From contig JAJEKB010021102.1 in the NCBI GenBank assembly GCA_022393335.1, positions 1,002,316 through 1,066,315 on the forward strand: a stretch of DNA of 64,000 bases, written 5' to 3'. The notes beneath the pieces were generated by a model that was given only the letters and a program-made list of their open reading frames with translations, was not told the origin of the DNA and ran no database searches. The DNA comes from Macrotrachela quadricornifera (Eukaryota; Rotifera; Eurotatoria; Philodinida; Philodinidae). This document shows positions 1 through 11,250 of this stretch, piece by piece. Made by a program: the position numbers and the translations under genes. The stretch's first letter is position 1, and each line of letters begins with the position of its first letter.

Positions 1-2094
1 AATGCATCAATTAAATATCGAGCACCTTCTTCGTTTATTTGATTTTGTCCGAGACCAAGTTTTGTCAGTTTCTATATAATAAATATTCATATACAATTTT
101 ACATCATATTATTTTTTACCATATCAACCCCGATGAGTTTTAAAGGGTACGTTCTCGCACAATAAANNNNNNNNNNNNNNNNNNNNNNNNNNNNNNNNNN
201 NNNNNNNNNNNNNNNNNNNNNNNNNNNNNNNNNNNNNNNNNNNNNNNNNNNNNNNNNNNNNNNNNNNNNNNNNNNNNNNNNNNNNNNNNNNNNNNNNNNN
301 NNNNNNNNNNNNNNNNNNNNNNNNNNNNNNNNNNNNNNNNNNNNNNNNNNNNNNNNNNNNNNNNNNNNNNNNNNNNNNNNNNNNNNNNNNNNNNNNNNNN
401 NNNNNNNNNNNNNNNNNNNNNNNNNNNNNNNNNNNNNNNNNNNNNNNNNNNNNNNNNNNNNNNNNNNNNNNNNNNNNNNNNNNNNNNNNNNNNNNNNNNN
501 NNNNNNNNNNNNNNNNNNNNNNNNNNNNNNNNNNNNNNNNNNNNNNNNNNNNNNNNNNNNNNNNNNTTTATTGTGCGAGAACGTACCCTTTAAAACTCAT
601 CGGGGTTGATATGCCTTATTTGTTTGTAATAAATCAGCCAAATATTTGGTACCTTCATTTCCAATATTATTTCCAGTTAGATAGAGTGTTGTAATTTTCT
701 AATGTTCAATATTAAATATTCATAGATAAAAGTAAATTATATAAAAAAAATTCTTACATCATTTTTCTTTAATGCATCAGTCAAATATCGTACTCCATCA
801 ACTCCAATTTTATTTGTCGCAAGGTTAAGCGTTGTGATTATCTGTGATAAAAATAATAAATGATGCTTTAAGTAATTATATCATTTCAAAAGAGACCTCA
901 TAAAAGGAGAATATTGGTGAGGGTACTAGGTAACTTCAATAATTGATTTGAAGTTTAAATTATTATACTAATGTGATCTTTGAAAGTAATTGAACTTACT
1001 TGTTTACATTCTATTGCATAATAAGCTACGATTTTCATGTCTTCGTCAGTCAAGTTCATGTCATTCAAATGTAAGGAATCACTTGCTTCATTAAAAATTT
1101 GTTTTTGAAGTTCAGGATTTGTATTTGGGGGAGGTGGATTCACTAAATTATAAACGAAATTTACTTTTACAATTAATCGAAATCCTATAATGAATAACAA
1201 AATGTTTTAATCGAGAATTTATGAAAAATTGATTAGAAATTTTTCAAGAGCTACATTAAACAAGGATTTTATTAAAAATAAATCAATAGGTTCAGAGTTC
1301 GTGAATCTTGTCAAGATCCTGACTAAAAATCTAATAAGAAAATTCTAAGAAATCTTACAAGGTTCTGTTCGATAATTCAAATAAATATTTGAGTTACGAA
1401 ATGCACAGGTTCGTACAGGAGTTTGTCTATCATTCGTATCTGTCATGACACCATTACAAACATGACTCATCATATCTTCAATTCGCAAATTAGGTTCAGT
1501 AATACTTTGAAGAAGACGATTTGTGAAAATACCATTTCTCGTATTCTTTGATACATCACCCGCTGACTTATTTGCATCACAAGCATATGCTACTAAAGAT
1601 CCAGCTACTGCCTGAACGTTGCATTGCGATTCGGAGCCAATAGCGCGTCTAGTTCCGTCAGAAAAATTACGACGACAGCAGTCGAGTAAAAATACGGTCG
1701 CTAACGGTCGCTTATCCATGATCTGATTCAATGTAGACTGACCATTTATAGCACAGTACTGAAGGATATTACTATTCGTTATTTTTTCATCATCGATTGG
1801 TAGAAAGAAATCTTGACCATTACATTGACTACCATGACCAGCAAAGAAAAAGATAACAAGATCACCTTTACAAATTTCGGACACAAATTGACTGATCATT
1901 TTTCCCATTTCGGAATAGGACATGTTTATACCAATTGTTACTTTAAAATCAATTGACTGTAATTTATCTTTGAGATCTTGAGCATCGTTGACACAACACA
2001 TTAATCGAGATGAGGTTTCATATTTGTCATTACCGATGAGAAGAGCTCGTTTTGTAATTGGTAAACAGACTGTTCCTACTAATGGAGAAGACAT
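1..2094 (-). CDS. Paracaspase-like domain fused to leucine-rich repeats (3' end outside window)
   Basis: The start codon is at 2094. Exon 1 (1359-2094) encodes a C14 caspase-like p20 domain: a hydrophobic strand ending in AGHGSQ puts the catalytic His at residue 87, and FLLDCCRR puts the Cys at 139/140. The context around the Cys resembles the paracaspase pattern (LLDxCR) more than the metacaspase DSCHSG. Exon 2 (1000-1142) begins with a Pro-rich linker and leads into the first LRR. Exons 3 (758-841) and 4 (615-698) are each exactly 84 bp and in phase 0, one 28-residue ribonuclease-inhibitor-type LRR each (LxLxxNxIxxxGxxxL). A further LRR exon starts at 71 and leaves the window. Family knowledge: caspase domains joined to LRRs suggest a ligand-sensing protease, probably cytosolic, since no signal peptide is seen. 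An inverted-repeat insertion with an assembly gap sits at the end of exon 4, so the array may be broken or misassembled. The protease call is firm; the paracaspase subtype is less so. Confidence 0.82.
120..613. mobile_element. Inverted-repeat element (47-bp perfect TIRs) around a 400-N assembly gap
   Basis: Bases 167-566 are N. The 47 bases to the left (120-166) and to the right (567-613) are perfect reverse complements; both outer ends read CATATCAACCCCGATGAG inwards. Such terminal repeats fit a non-autonomous DNA transposon or foldback element whose centre could not be assembled. A fold-back assembly artefact at a contig end is the alternative. On the minus strand the left and right flanks, joined without the element, give AAATAAG/GTAAAA, an intact exon-intron border of the LRR gene. 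Confidence 0.6.
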
Positions 2095-2615
2095 GATCTA
2101 TAAAATAAGACAAAAATTATTATACTATCATATCATGCAAAATAATTGTTATTCTTTTCTATTCTGAATTTTGAACTTTTAAAAAACTTTTTTTGGACAA
2201 AAAATTCTTTGCTTGCCATTACTCTATACTTTTGTAATACATCCGACAATATATTATATTGAACAACACTGCGATGTAGCAACATTAAATTGCATCGCAT
2301 TGCACTTGTATTAGAACACATGAGAAACTTCTCGATGCTACTCTTTTATTTTTCATATTTACTATTCTACAGAATTCTGCTTTTATAGAACTTTATTAGG
2401 CATTGTTTAGACATTATGTTCTTTTTTTAGAAATCCATTAGTTTACAATATTTGCAAATGCGTAAGAGAAATATTATATTTTTACTGCGCAAAAGATTGT
2501 TGACATTTCTTTTATAATTAAAGAATGACAAAAAAATTGTTTTTTCACAATTTCATATCGAAAGAACAGAGAAAAAAAATAGTTTTGAAAAGAAACATTC
2601 TCATAGTACAAATAA
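2095..2615. other. Upstream region of the caspase-LRR gene, no gene seen
   Basis: AT-rich spacer between the divergently read caspase-LRR gene and the small plus-strand reading frame. It should hold the promoter of the former, but no clear TATA box or other site stands out. Confidence 0.5.
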
Positions 2616-2867
2616 ATGGACACGAATAAGAAGCAAGAAGAAAAAAGCATGGTTTCGGGATTGAAGATATGGAATGACAATCTGCCAATGATAGACAATC
2701 CCCAAAAAACTAATAACCCATCGCTAAATAACAATCAAACCACTTCAAATACGTCACACTCAACTGGAACAACTAAGTATACTCAATCTATTCTTTTTTT
2801 TTCTTTCTTTTGTTACTATCTGTATGTTATCTTTACTTACAGACCACCTGATCCTACGAGAAGATAA
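2616..2867 (+). CDS. Possible small Asn/Thr-rich protein, unspliced or with one 66-bp intron
   Basis: An ATG reading frame encodes a polar protein rich in Asn, Ser, Thr and Gln. Bases 2777-2842 begin GTATAC and end in a pyrimidine tract followed by TTACAG, which looks like a short rotifer-type intron. The segment is 66 bp and has no stop, so both forms stay in frame. Spliced, the product is about 61 residues and soluble. Unspliced, it is 83 residues and gains a hydrophobic segment near the C terminus that could anchor it in a membrane. An AATAAA-like signal lies near 2960. No family is recognised; it could be a chance frame. Confidence 0.3.
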   Translation: MDTNKKQEEKSMVSGLKIWNDNLPMIDNPQKTNNPSLNNNQTTSNTSHSTGTTKYTQSILFFSFFCYYLYVIFTYRPPDPTRR

Positions 2868-4632
2868 TCTTCAAATCATAGATGATCAATGGAAATACAA
2901 TTGACTTTCTAGTATTATCTAATGAATACTTTGCTTTATGAGTTTGTTTATTGAAAAGAAAATAAATATATAAAATATAAAACTAAACGATGTATTAACC
3001 ATATGCATCGTTCCAGCTTGTTCTTAAATATCAGGCAAGACACAAAGATCTGCAGAATAAAATCTTTGATTACCGAAGAAAAAAAACAGATTATCTCGGA
3101 ATTTTTTTTCATTATTATTCTTTGAAGTTTTTGTTTGTCTTTCATGACAGTGTTAATAACATATATTTTTACTTATGTCACCACTTTTTTAATAACTGCA
3201 TCGCAGTCGAACATAATGGTATTTATTTTAGCCAGTAGAAACAAATATTTTATGAAAGCTTTTTTACTAAAGCTGTTGATGATCAGATTGGAACAAATGA
3301 ACTAGTGATTAGATATCGGGGTCGTAATGGTAGCTGGTTTTAATTTTATTTGAGCCTCAGAAAATGAAAAAAATAGTTATATTAAATAGATGATTTAACT
3401 TGATAAGGCATTAATTATATATTTTATATAATATTCTTTAACAGTTTGATTAAAACACTTTAATAAGGGAATACTTTTGAGCCGCGTCTATACAAAATTT
3501 TTGATCATATTTAGACTCGTTCGAGTGATTCTTACCAACCGCATGCTGTTTCGATCTCATACAAAACCTCGTTTAAAATCATTTCCTATTTGCATTCAAA
3601 TGCGTTTTAATACTATTTTTGAACTGCGTGTAGACGCGAATATAGAATATTATAAAAATTTCAGCTAAAAATCAAGTGAATTAGACAGTAATTCTCTACA
3701 AGAGTTTTCAAGTTGTTTGATTTCCAGGTAGACTTGTAACCGAGTGCATTTTATTTTGAAATGAATCACAGATTCTCAAATCATCATGTACTATATTCTA
3801 ACAAATCAACAATCTATTTGTTATTTGTTATAGCGCTCACTATTGCAATTGTTGTATGTTGAAGCTTTGTCCTGCAATATATTAATTTTTGAACTTCACA
3901 AAATTTAGAAAAATTCTAAAAATATATTGACACGATGGCTTTTGAATCCTAATTTTGAAAAATAGTATTAACTAGATGAATGAAAAGCAATAAGTGTGCT
4001 TAATATTTCGAATTCCAACATCGCATTCATTTCTTTTGGTTCTTTCATTATAGCATATGTCTGACTCGTTTACTTGTAAATAATTGTGTACATAGACGTG
4101 ATTATTCACACATAGGAATCATCCATTCCGATGAAAATGAACTCAAAACTCTGAAAACTACAGTAAATATTTAGGAAATACATAATCTAATAAAGTCTTC
4201 TATGGAATAATTCTCTTTCCTCAAGACCTCAAGTTAAATCAAATGAAGAACATCAAGCATAAAGATTCGAAAAATTTAAATTCAATGAATTTTTTTTAAA
4301 TTATGATAATATATATCTTCTACCTTCTATTAGTTATGGAAGCAATATAGTCTATTATATTGTCTACAATAAAACTACTAGAAGAAAAATAGATGTCGTT
4401 TTTATTCATTATTTCACAATTATCGTCAATATTAAAGTAAGAAACCAACCAATGTAGTTGCCCACAAACAATGATGAAAGGAAAGCAAAAATATGACGAT
4501 AAGAAAATAAATGCCGTAGTCACATAAAAAATTCAAAACAAACGTGCGCAATATAATAACCTTGGGAAAAAATGCGTTAACTTTTCTTCTAACAACAATT
4601 ATTCAAAACAAAGTATATATAATTAAAAAAAA
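2868..4632. other. Gene-poor AT-rich spacer
   Basis: No reading frame with convincing codon use, no clear exon and no repeat with recognisable ends. A short TATATA lies at about 4614, just before the next gene, too close to its ATG to be called a promoter with confidence. Confidence 0.5.
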
Positions 4633-5475
4633 ATGAAAATTTATATCAAAGATTCAACGGGAAAGAAACTAACATTTGAAGTACAACCATCTGAAACTAT
4701 TGAAGATATTAAAATAAAAATTCAAGATAAAGAAGGAATTCCATCAAATCAACAACGATTAACTCTAGTTGGAATTTCATTAGAATCTACAAAAACGTTA
4801 AATGATTACCATATCCAACCTGAGACTACACTTGATCTTGTATTATGTACAAAAATTGGAATTTTATCACATGCACATCTTAGTCTCGATCGATCATGCC
4901 TTACAATCGTAACTGATGATAATTCAAATAAACATTTATTAGAAATGCGTAGTGTACATTTCTCTTGTTCTTCGGATAAATTCGATGCAAAAAAAAATTT
5001 CATTGGGTTCATTGTTTATGGTTATAATTGGCAAACAGATTTTAGACTTAACGGTAAACATTGTAAGACAGGTTATATTCTCATAAAAAATACTGATGCC
5101 ATAAAACATATTCAAACAAACCAAGATACTTGGTCTAATCGTCTATTCAAATGGTTCTTTAATGAAGAAATTTCCGATAATTTTGCCGGAGTCGCTTTTA
5201 GTTTTGAAAATGGTGTATGGAAATTTAATTCGTATACGTCCAATAATACATTGAATGGACATCAGAACATGATGACGACAGGAAATTATATTGAAAAAGA
5301 AATTCTTGACACAGCTATCAAACGTCTCTATATTAATCATCAATGGCAATTAAATCAAAATTTACAACTTAAAGATCTACTACAACATGTCACATCTTCG
5401 GACATGAAACAGTATCAAAATCAATGGAATTTTAATTCTACAGGTCAATGTGAATGTGGTCAACAATTATGGTAG
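4633..5475 (+). CDS. Ubiquitin-like N-terminal domain fused to an unrecognised C-terminal domain
   Basis: Intronless, 280 residues. Residues 1-71 align without gaps to ubiquitin: the IQDKEGIP helix segment, QQRL, TLxDYxIQ and LxLVL are all present. Several functional positions are lost: Ile44 is Thr, Lys48 is Ile, Lys63 is Pro, His68 is Asp, and there is no C-terminal Gly-Gly. Lys6, 11, 27, 29 and 33 remain. The protein should therefore not be conjugated through its C terminus; it more likely works as a built-in ubiquitin-like domain. Residues 80-280 contain several Trp, aromatic residues and a CECGQQLW end, and match no family I can name. A polyadenylation signal AATAAA is at 5588-5593. The ubiquitin-like call is firm; the role is unknown. 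Confidence 0.85.
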   Translation: MKIYIKDSTGKKLTFEVQPSETIEDIKIKIQDKEGIPSNQQRLTLVGISLESTKTLNDYHIQPETTLDLVLCTKIGILSHAHLSLDRSCLTIVTDDNSNKHLLEMRSVHFSCSSDKFDAKKNFIGFIVYGYNWQTDFRLNGKHCKTGYILIKNTDAIKHIQTNQDTWSNRLFKWFFNEEISDNFAGVAFSFENGVWKFNSYTSNNTLNGHQNMMTTGNYIEKEILDTAIKRLYINHQWQLNQNLQLKDLLQHVTSSDMKQYQNQWNFNSTGQCECGQQLW

Positions 5476-7357
5476 GTTTTTAAGAAAACTAAATTTCACA
5501 AAAATCCTATGTCTTTATTAATATTTATCTTAATTATAATGAATAGTTCTTGTCATTCTTTTGGAACATTTTTAGATTTCATTATACAATAAAAACAGAT
5601 TTTTGCTTGTTGTAATATATACACAACAGTATATAAACATGTATGAAATTAATCACAATGATTTTTCTCCCCAATTAGAAATAACGTGATATGATGAACC
5701 AAATCGTTCTCATGTCTTGTACGAAATTATCGGCTTTTTTCTCTTTAACATTTGCTATGAATTCATATTGAAATATTAGGCTCTCGAATAAAACCCAGTC
5801 AAATAGGAATTTAGAAAACACGCGTACAAATGCACGAAAATAGGTCCGTGCACAGGTATGCGTTGGTATAATCTTGCATGCATGTGTATGTAAATGCTAT
5901 TGCCTCGCGTTTACACACAAACTTTGAACGTATTCATAGAACATTGAATATTCTTGCACCGAATAGGAAGAATTAAATATATATTGCACGTAACGGTAAG
6001 ATTCTATATGAATGTTTTCGACTATGGCATTTAACTGAGAATTCGATGAATAAAGTTTTACTAAATTATGATTGTCGAAAGTAACGATTAACTCTTTCAG
6101 GGCGATGAGTCCTATCAGTGGGACTCGTCACATTTTCAGAAGACAATGATGAGAAAACGCTCTTTTCCTTTGTTTTTCGATTACAAGTTTACAAGTTATG
6201 TATTATTTACTCTGTCTCGATATTGCTTGAACTATTTTATTTCGTAGCATGTTTCTCGTTGAAACAACCAAAACAATAATATTTGTCGTAACTTGTCGTG
6301 TAGTAGCTGACTATCAAGACAGAGGATTTAGAGGACTAAGTTTCATGTTTACCTAAATTATATGGCTGTCTAACGGTAAAAGTAAGGTTCTCGATGAGGA
6401 GAGCAATATGTATTCATAGTCTAATAAGGTTCTTTGCTGACGAGAATCCTTAGTTTTCTTATTAGACAGCGATAAAATACAGGTTAACATGAATATCAGT
6501 CCTCTGAATCTTCTGTCTTGGCAGTCAGCTTTGGTATTCAATTTTTGATCAAAACAAAATATCGGACGAACAGTTTCGCCTTTTTATCATTTAAAGTGGA
6601 AAATTTCCAGGAATCCAATTTTATCTGGAAGGTCCCAACTTGTCCTTCCTATTCGGATTTCTTCTCAAACTTCGTAAATTTTTTTTGAATCTTTAGCTAT
6701 ACTAATATTTACAAGTTTTATTCGATTTAAAGTTTAGTACGTCTTCGAATACGTGCATCATAATTCAATTAGAATGAAGTGGTTTATTCAAAGAACATAT
6801 TTATGAGAAAATTGCTGAATAATTTCTTTTCATAATATCAATATTAATTTCGATAAAGAATTGTGCCATCTGATAAGCTCTTTAAAAATGCTGTAGTTCT
6901 GATAAAGTTGAAGTTAGCAGCAGAATCCACCGTGGTTGGTCTAGGAGTTTGTCCAATTCATGCTGGTAAAAAACTTCAAAAACTTCATGAAAAATTCCAT
7001 TACTTTTCGTGGACACGGCTCATCTCGATATTGTTGATATTACTTGCTGGAAAATTAACATCCTCATTCTCAGGTTCACCTATGTGTAGTATTCTTAAAA
7101 TAAGTTCTCGTTGTTGTGAGTGAAACGTACAGGATACATTGATGCACGAGCCAAATATCTGCAATAAAATAAATGTATTATTTTTTTTCTTGTGATTTTG
7201 CTAAAACTTAGGTTTTTTTTATGTTGGAATTGATCGTGTTACTCCATAAAAGTATTTTTCAAAGTTTTGTTAGTAGTCATTGTTAATACTTATTTATCAG
7301 TTGAAAGAAAAAACAATCTGTTAGTTCATATTATTGTATAAGTGTTAAAGATAATTC
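5476..7357. other. Spacer with one inverted-repeat element, no convincing gene
   Basis: Apart from the foldback element at 6305-6530 I see no supported gene. On the minus strand a good splice acceptor (pyrimidine tract then GCAG) ends near 7162. It could begin a 3' exon of the gene at 7358-7822 by a donor inside that frame, but each of the three frames after it closes within 20-55 codons, so this cannot be decided. Confidence 0.4.
6305..6530. mobile_element. Foldback/MITE-like imperfect palindrome (226 bp)
   Basis: The ends AGCTGAC...GTCAGCT begin an imperfect inverted repeat. About 50 bp on each side match with scattered mismatches, and the similarity continues inwards (GCTGTCTAA on each arm), so most of the element could fold into one stem. 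No reading frame inside. Fits a non-autonomous terminal-inverted-repeat element; no clear target duplication. Confidence 0.6.
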
Positions 7358-7822
7358 TCAGTCTGGTTGTACACCGGCTTTGGCCTCTTGTACTTCTTCC
7401 AACAATCTATTAAGCGTTCCTTGTAGCACTGTAAGGCCTTCGTTGCGATCATTAATTCTTCTAAGACTCATGAAATTATGTTGTAGAATCGCGTAACCGA
7501 TATACATCCAGACATAGATTTCCTCAAAGACTTCAACACGTTCACGTTGTGGGAATAAACCTTCGTTTTCTGGAATGTTATCAGCAGTCGAACAATATAA
7601 GTGAAAGTATATATTATTGTGAAACGGTAAATAAGTGTTTATTATATTTCTATTTGTGGAAGATAAAAATAAGTCTATTCGTCTACAATTGACTATTTCA
7701 TTTTGTACATATTCGCAACAATTGTCTTGATAAACGAAGTGTTGAATTTTAGGGCCAAAATAACTATCAAGTGGTGGATATCGATTATTGGGGTCGAAGT
7801 GTATAACGCGTAGATTTGTCAT
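7358..7822 (-). CDS. Short protein with a receiver-like N-terminal domain
   Basis: The frame encodes 154 residues. The pattern is a beta strand (RVIHFDPN), an aromatic strand (HFVYQDN), a CxxYVQN helix, a hydrophobic strand (IDLFLSS), another strand (IYFHLYC) and a C-terminal amphipathic helix. The same order is seen in the protein at 12080-13537 and in the N-terminal half of the ADP-ribosyltransferase at 51606-54023, so I place it in the same receiver-like alpha/beta family often found in front of rotifer ART-TPR proteins. No catalytic domain follows in this frame. It may be a stand-alone domain, a truncated copy of an ART gene, or the first exon of a longer gene. Homology is judged by pattern only. 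Confidence 0.5.
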   Translation of the reverse strand: MTNLRVIHFDPNNRYPPLDSYFGPKIQHFVYQDNCCEYVQNEIVNCRRIDLFLSSTNRNIINTYLPFHNNIYFHLYCSTADNIPENEGLFPQRERVEVFEEIYVWMYIGYAILQHNFMSLRRINDRNEGLTVLQGTLNRLLEEVQEAKAGVQPD

Positions 7823-8929
7823 ATGTTAAAACTCAAGAATCTAAAATATAAATGAAGGAAAATGATCTTTAATGCTATTCAGGATAGTCCAAAAGTAATC
7901 TGTCAGCCTTGGATTGCAAAAGATTTTTGATAGAAAGCAAGATAGAGACGTGTCATTTTTTACCGTTAGATGAAGTAATCTTCGAAGTGTCAATATGTAT
8001 GAGAAACATCAGTTTTGCGGAACCATATCGAAAATCGTTTTTGAAGTGGAAAAGCATTTAAGACTGCTCTTTCCTCAAAAGTCGATCTTGTGCCACACAC
8101 ATCCAAATCGTATGAGATTTTCAGCTTTATGTGGTGACGTTTAAGAGAGATGTTCATCAAATAAGGAACAAAACTAAGCTATTTGGTAATCGAAATTCTA
8201 TATGATCCCATATTCTATATATTTAATATCTGTTTTGTTTGGAAGAGCATGCCAATATGCAAGGCTTGACAGAACCCTTTTTTTTTCAAAACTCTTACTT
8301 TTTGAGTGAAAAAAACGGATGGGATTTGAATGCCTTATGACACTCCAGAATGAGGAGTTTATCTATAGGAATGTCTGTATACATGGTAAAAACAACGCTT
8401 AATTAAAAGAAAGACCTTTATCATGAACTGTACCTTGACATGGTCTTTTAAACAAGAAAAAAATATAGACATAATATAGAGATTCATAGAGAATTCTGGG
8501 ATGCACAATCAAAAAAGTATAAGTTGCGAAAAAACAAAATACATTTTTCGTTTTTCTTCCTCGAAAAATGCTGGTTTTTGAAGATAGAAATTATGAGAAA
8601 TTTTGACTACAAGCAAGTATTAAATAATCAATCATCTGATATATGAAAGATCAAACCTCAGCTTACCTTCACATACATTTAATTCAATTTTTATTTGTCA
8701 TACAAAAATGTGCATTTTATTGTGAGGAGGAAGTTAAACGTTAAACTATTTCATTTGTTGGGTTATATGATACTTGAGCTCTTCAATATGTAACTTTGAT
8801 GAAAATCGGTGATGAACTTCGTATACATCGCTCAGTATGATAAAGAGCGAGCAGTAGCTACTGAGATTTATTTTTTGAGATATTTTAATAAATCCTCATA
8901 TATTTTGAAATAAAGTCTGCATAATTCCT

Positions 8930-9050
8930 AAGGATGAGAGCTTAGTGAGGGTGAGCACGAGACAAGATCAAGAATGAGAGTTAGAGTCAAGGTGACGGTG
9001 AGTATGAGTGTAGAAATGCAGCTGATGGTGAATGGTGACAAGGCGGGGCT
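8930..9050. repeat. Purine-rich degenerate short repeat (GAGGGTGAG / GTGACGGTGAG type)
   Basis: Irregular iterations of G/A-rich words around GGTGA. Similar tracts occur at about 14115-14160 and inside the inverted-repeat element at 14735-14962, and in the opposite orientation at about 40950-41170. Looks like a dispersed degenerate minisatellite. Confidence 0.45.
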
Positions 9051-10627
9051 ATACTGTCGGAAGACTCAAGTGTCGATGTAATCATTTATTGCAATAAAAC
9101 GCCTTTTACAACTAGACATGATTGATATCCAGACTATTAAGAAACTTTTGGTAACAGTTTTTAAGTTCTGTCTTCTTTGGCGTAAGCTATCATGTTTTGT
9201 GCCTCTTATCGCAATATATACTCATGGACAAATCCTTCCCCCTCTAAAAAGTGTAAAAAATGCAGAGTTTTGATATATTCTTTACACAGCTTTTAGTGAC
9301 TTTTAATCCAAGAACTCTGCTTGAAAATTTTTTCATATATACAGCTTTTCTAGATAGAAATCGACGGATTCTATCAAACTAAATAAGAATATCCAAGAAA
9401 AATATGTTATTTTGTTTCTGAATTACTGAGACTTTACTTTTTTACCGCAAAAATAGTATCAAATTTTCGAAGGTTTCTTAAGTTCGATATTAAAAAAAGT
9501 TTCATAACGCTTACTGGTTAGTATCAGTAAACCCCATTTTTAACGAGCTTTTATTTCATATAAAGTTCATTATGTCTACTACTTAAAATTGTAGTAGTAT
9601 TCTCCTGGTATAATATTATTTCCCACCGTGTGTTAGACTGAAACAAAACTCATGTCATATCTCTACTTGATAACCAATTCGATACAAAGTATGATAACAT
9701 AGAAACAAAGATGAAAAAGACTTGGTTAAGATGTTTTAGCTTGATGCTTGCTCTCTCAAAGTAACACTTTGATCCTACGAGTAAGGTTCCAAATTAACCG
9801 CACATATACAGTATTGCTTCATGCATCATCAATCGCAATACGTTGCTTCTAATAGAGGCGCACCGGGCACAGTTTTTTACATTCCCCCCTCCACTCCGGC
9901 TCATTAACCTCTAGCCCTGAGAATTGTTTAAAAAGAACCTCCGCTCCGCCCCGTTATGACATTATATAGCTTAATAAATTTTGATAACTTTGCGTTTTCA
10001 TGATGTCAAAATTGATTTAGTGATGATAGTGTTGCTTAGATTTCACCTTCTTTGACCAAATACACCACTTGTTTAGTGTTTACACAAGTCGAGAGGGACT
10101 TCTTTGTTGAGATTTCGAAAAAAATGAACACACTCTTTCTATAAGAAATTTTTTCATCGTTCACCCGCTCCGTAGATCCTCTGCCCCGTGCACTTCTGGT
10201 TTCTAATATGAGAATGAGCTGTTTTCTCATAGTATATTTCTTTTTTTTACGAAATACGATGCTGATTATTTTATAAGAAAAGATATGAATAAAGTATCGC
10301 TGCCAAGAAACACAAAAGAAAATATTGCATATTGAACAAGTAACTGAGAGTTATACAGTTAATTGTCGATAGTATGGTTTAGCGTGTACACTTTAATTAA
10401 CAAATTTGTCGCAATAGCTATAAAATAATCTCAACGAGATAAGTTGTAAAAACGTGAAAGCCGAAGCCAAGAGTTCTGATCTCAATACATGCTTGTCAAT
10501 ACCTCACGAAACTACGTACAGAACGCTTAAATATTTTATTATACAGCACGAATATTTAAAAACTTTTGACGTCGTGAGGCATTCAAACATCGTTTGCCCA
10601 TGGTGCAAAGTATATATAGGCGGACTC

Positions 10628-11250
10628 ACGAGGAATGATCCTCAACTGGCAAATCGTTTTGGGGTTCGAACTTTGTGCATAAGGTAGAACCTGGTGAGGT
10701 ATGAAAAACCCCGAAAGGATAAGTGCTGCTAGGCCTTTTGTTCAGAGTTATAGGCAATTTACTGAAATTTTAGCTTATGCCATGGCATATATCAACAAGT
10801 CGAATGACGGTATTTTGACCTGAGATTTTACTTACAGATAGGTCTATCTGTGAGTAAGATATCCTGAAAATTTCAGCTCAAAACAATGTTTCCTTCCAGA
10901 GATATTAAAGTCCCAAAAAAACAGACAAGCCTAGCATTTTTCGTGGAATGTGAGTGTTTCTTCGAAACTTTAATATCTCTGGAAGGAAACATTGTTTTGA
11001 GCTGAAATTTTCAGGATATCTTACTCACAGATAGACCTATCTGTAAGTAAAATCTCAGGTCAAAATACCGTCATTCGACTTGTTGATATATGCCATGGCA
11101 TAAGCTAAAATTTCAGTAAATTGCCTATAACTCTGAACAAAAGGCCTAGCAGCACTTATCCTTTCGGGGTTTTTCATACCTCACCAGGTTCTACCTTATG
11201 CACAAAGTTCGAACCCCAAAACGATTTGCCAGTTGAGGATCATTCCTTGT
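10628..11250. repeat. Near-perfect 284-bp inverted repeat with 55-bp loop
   Basis: Left arm 10628-10911 and right arm 10967-11250 are reverse complements with no length change. The bases are identical as far as I could trace, apart from one to three mismatches at the outer end. The loop is 10912-10966. A transcript would form a roughly 280-bp duplex. It may be a foldback transposon, though no flanking target duplication was found. A weaker relative of the outer end (AATGCACA ... AACGATTTG) occurs near 29005-29055. The open frame crossing the left arm is not believed to be a gene. Confidence 0.85.

Noticed and set aside
4806..5349. Minus-strand frames across the ubiquitin-like gene
   Set aside because: Shadows of the sense frame, without any family resemblance.
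4870..5475. TLDc domain in the C-terminal part of the ubiquitin-like protein
   Set aside because: The expected FSAKxF and GGYTxxxW motifs of TLDc are absent, so the domain is left unnamed.
10454..10687. Open frame of 77 codons
   Set aside because: It runs into the left arm of the hairpin, and the arm is duplicated without coding constraint; no start or family evidence.
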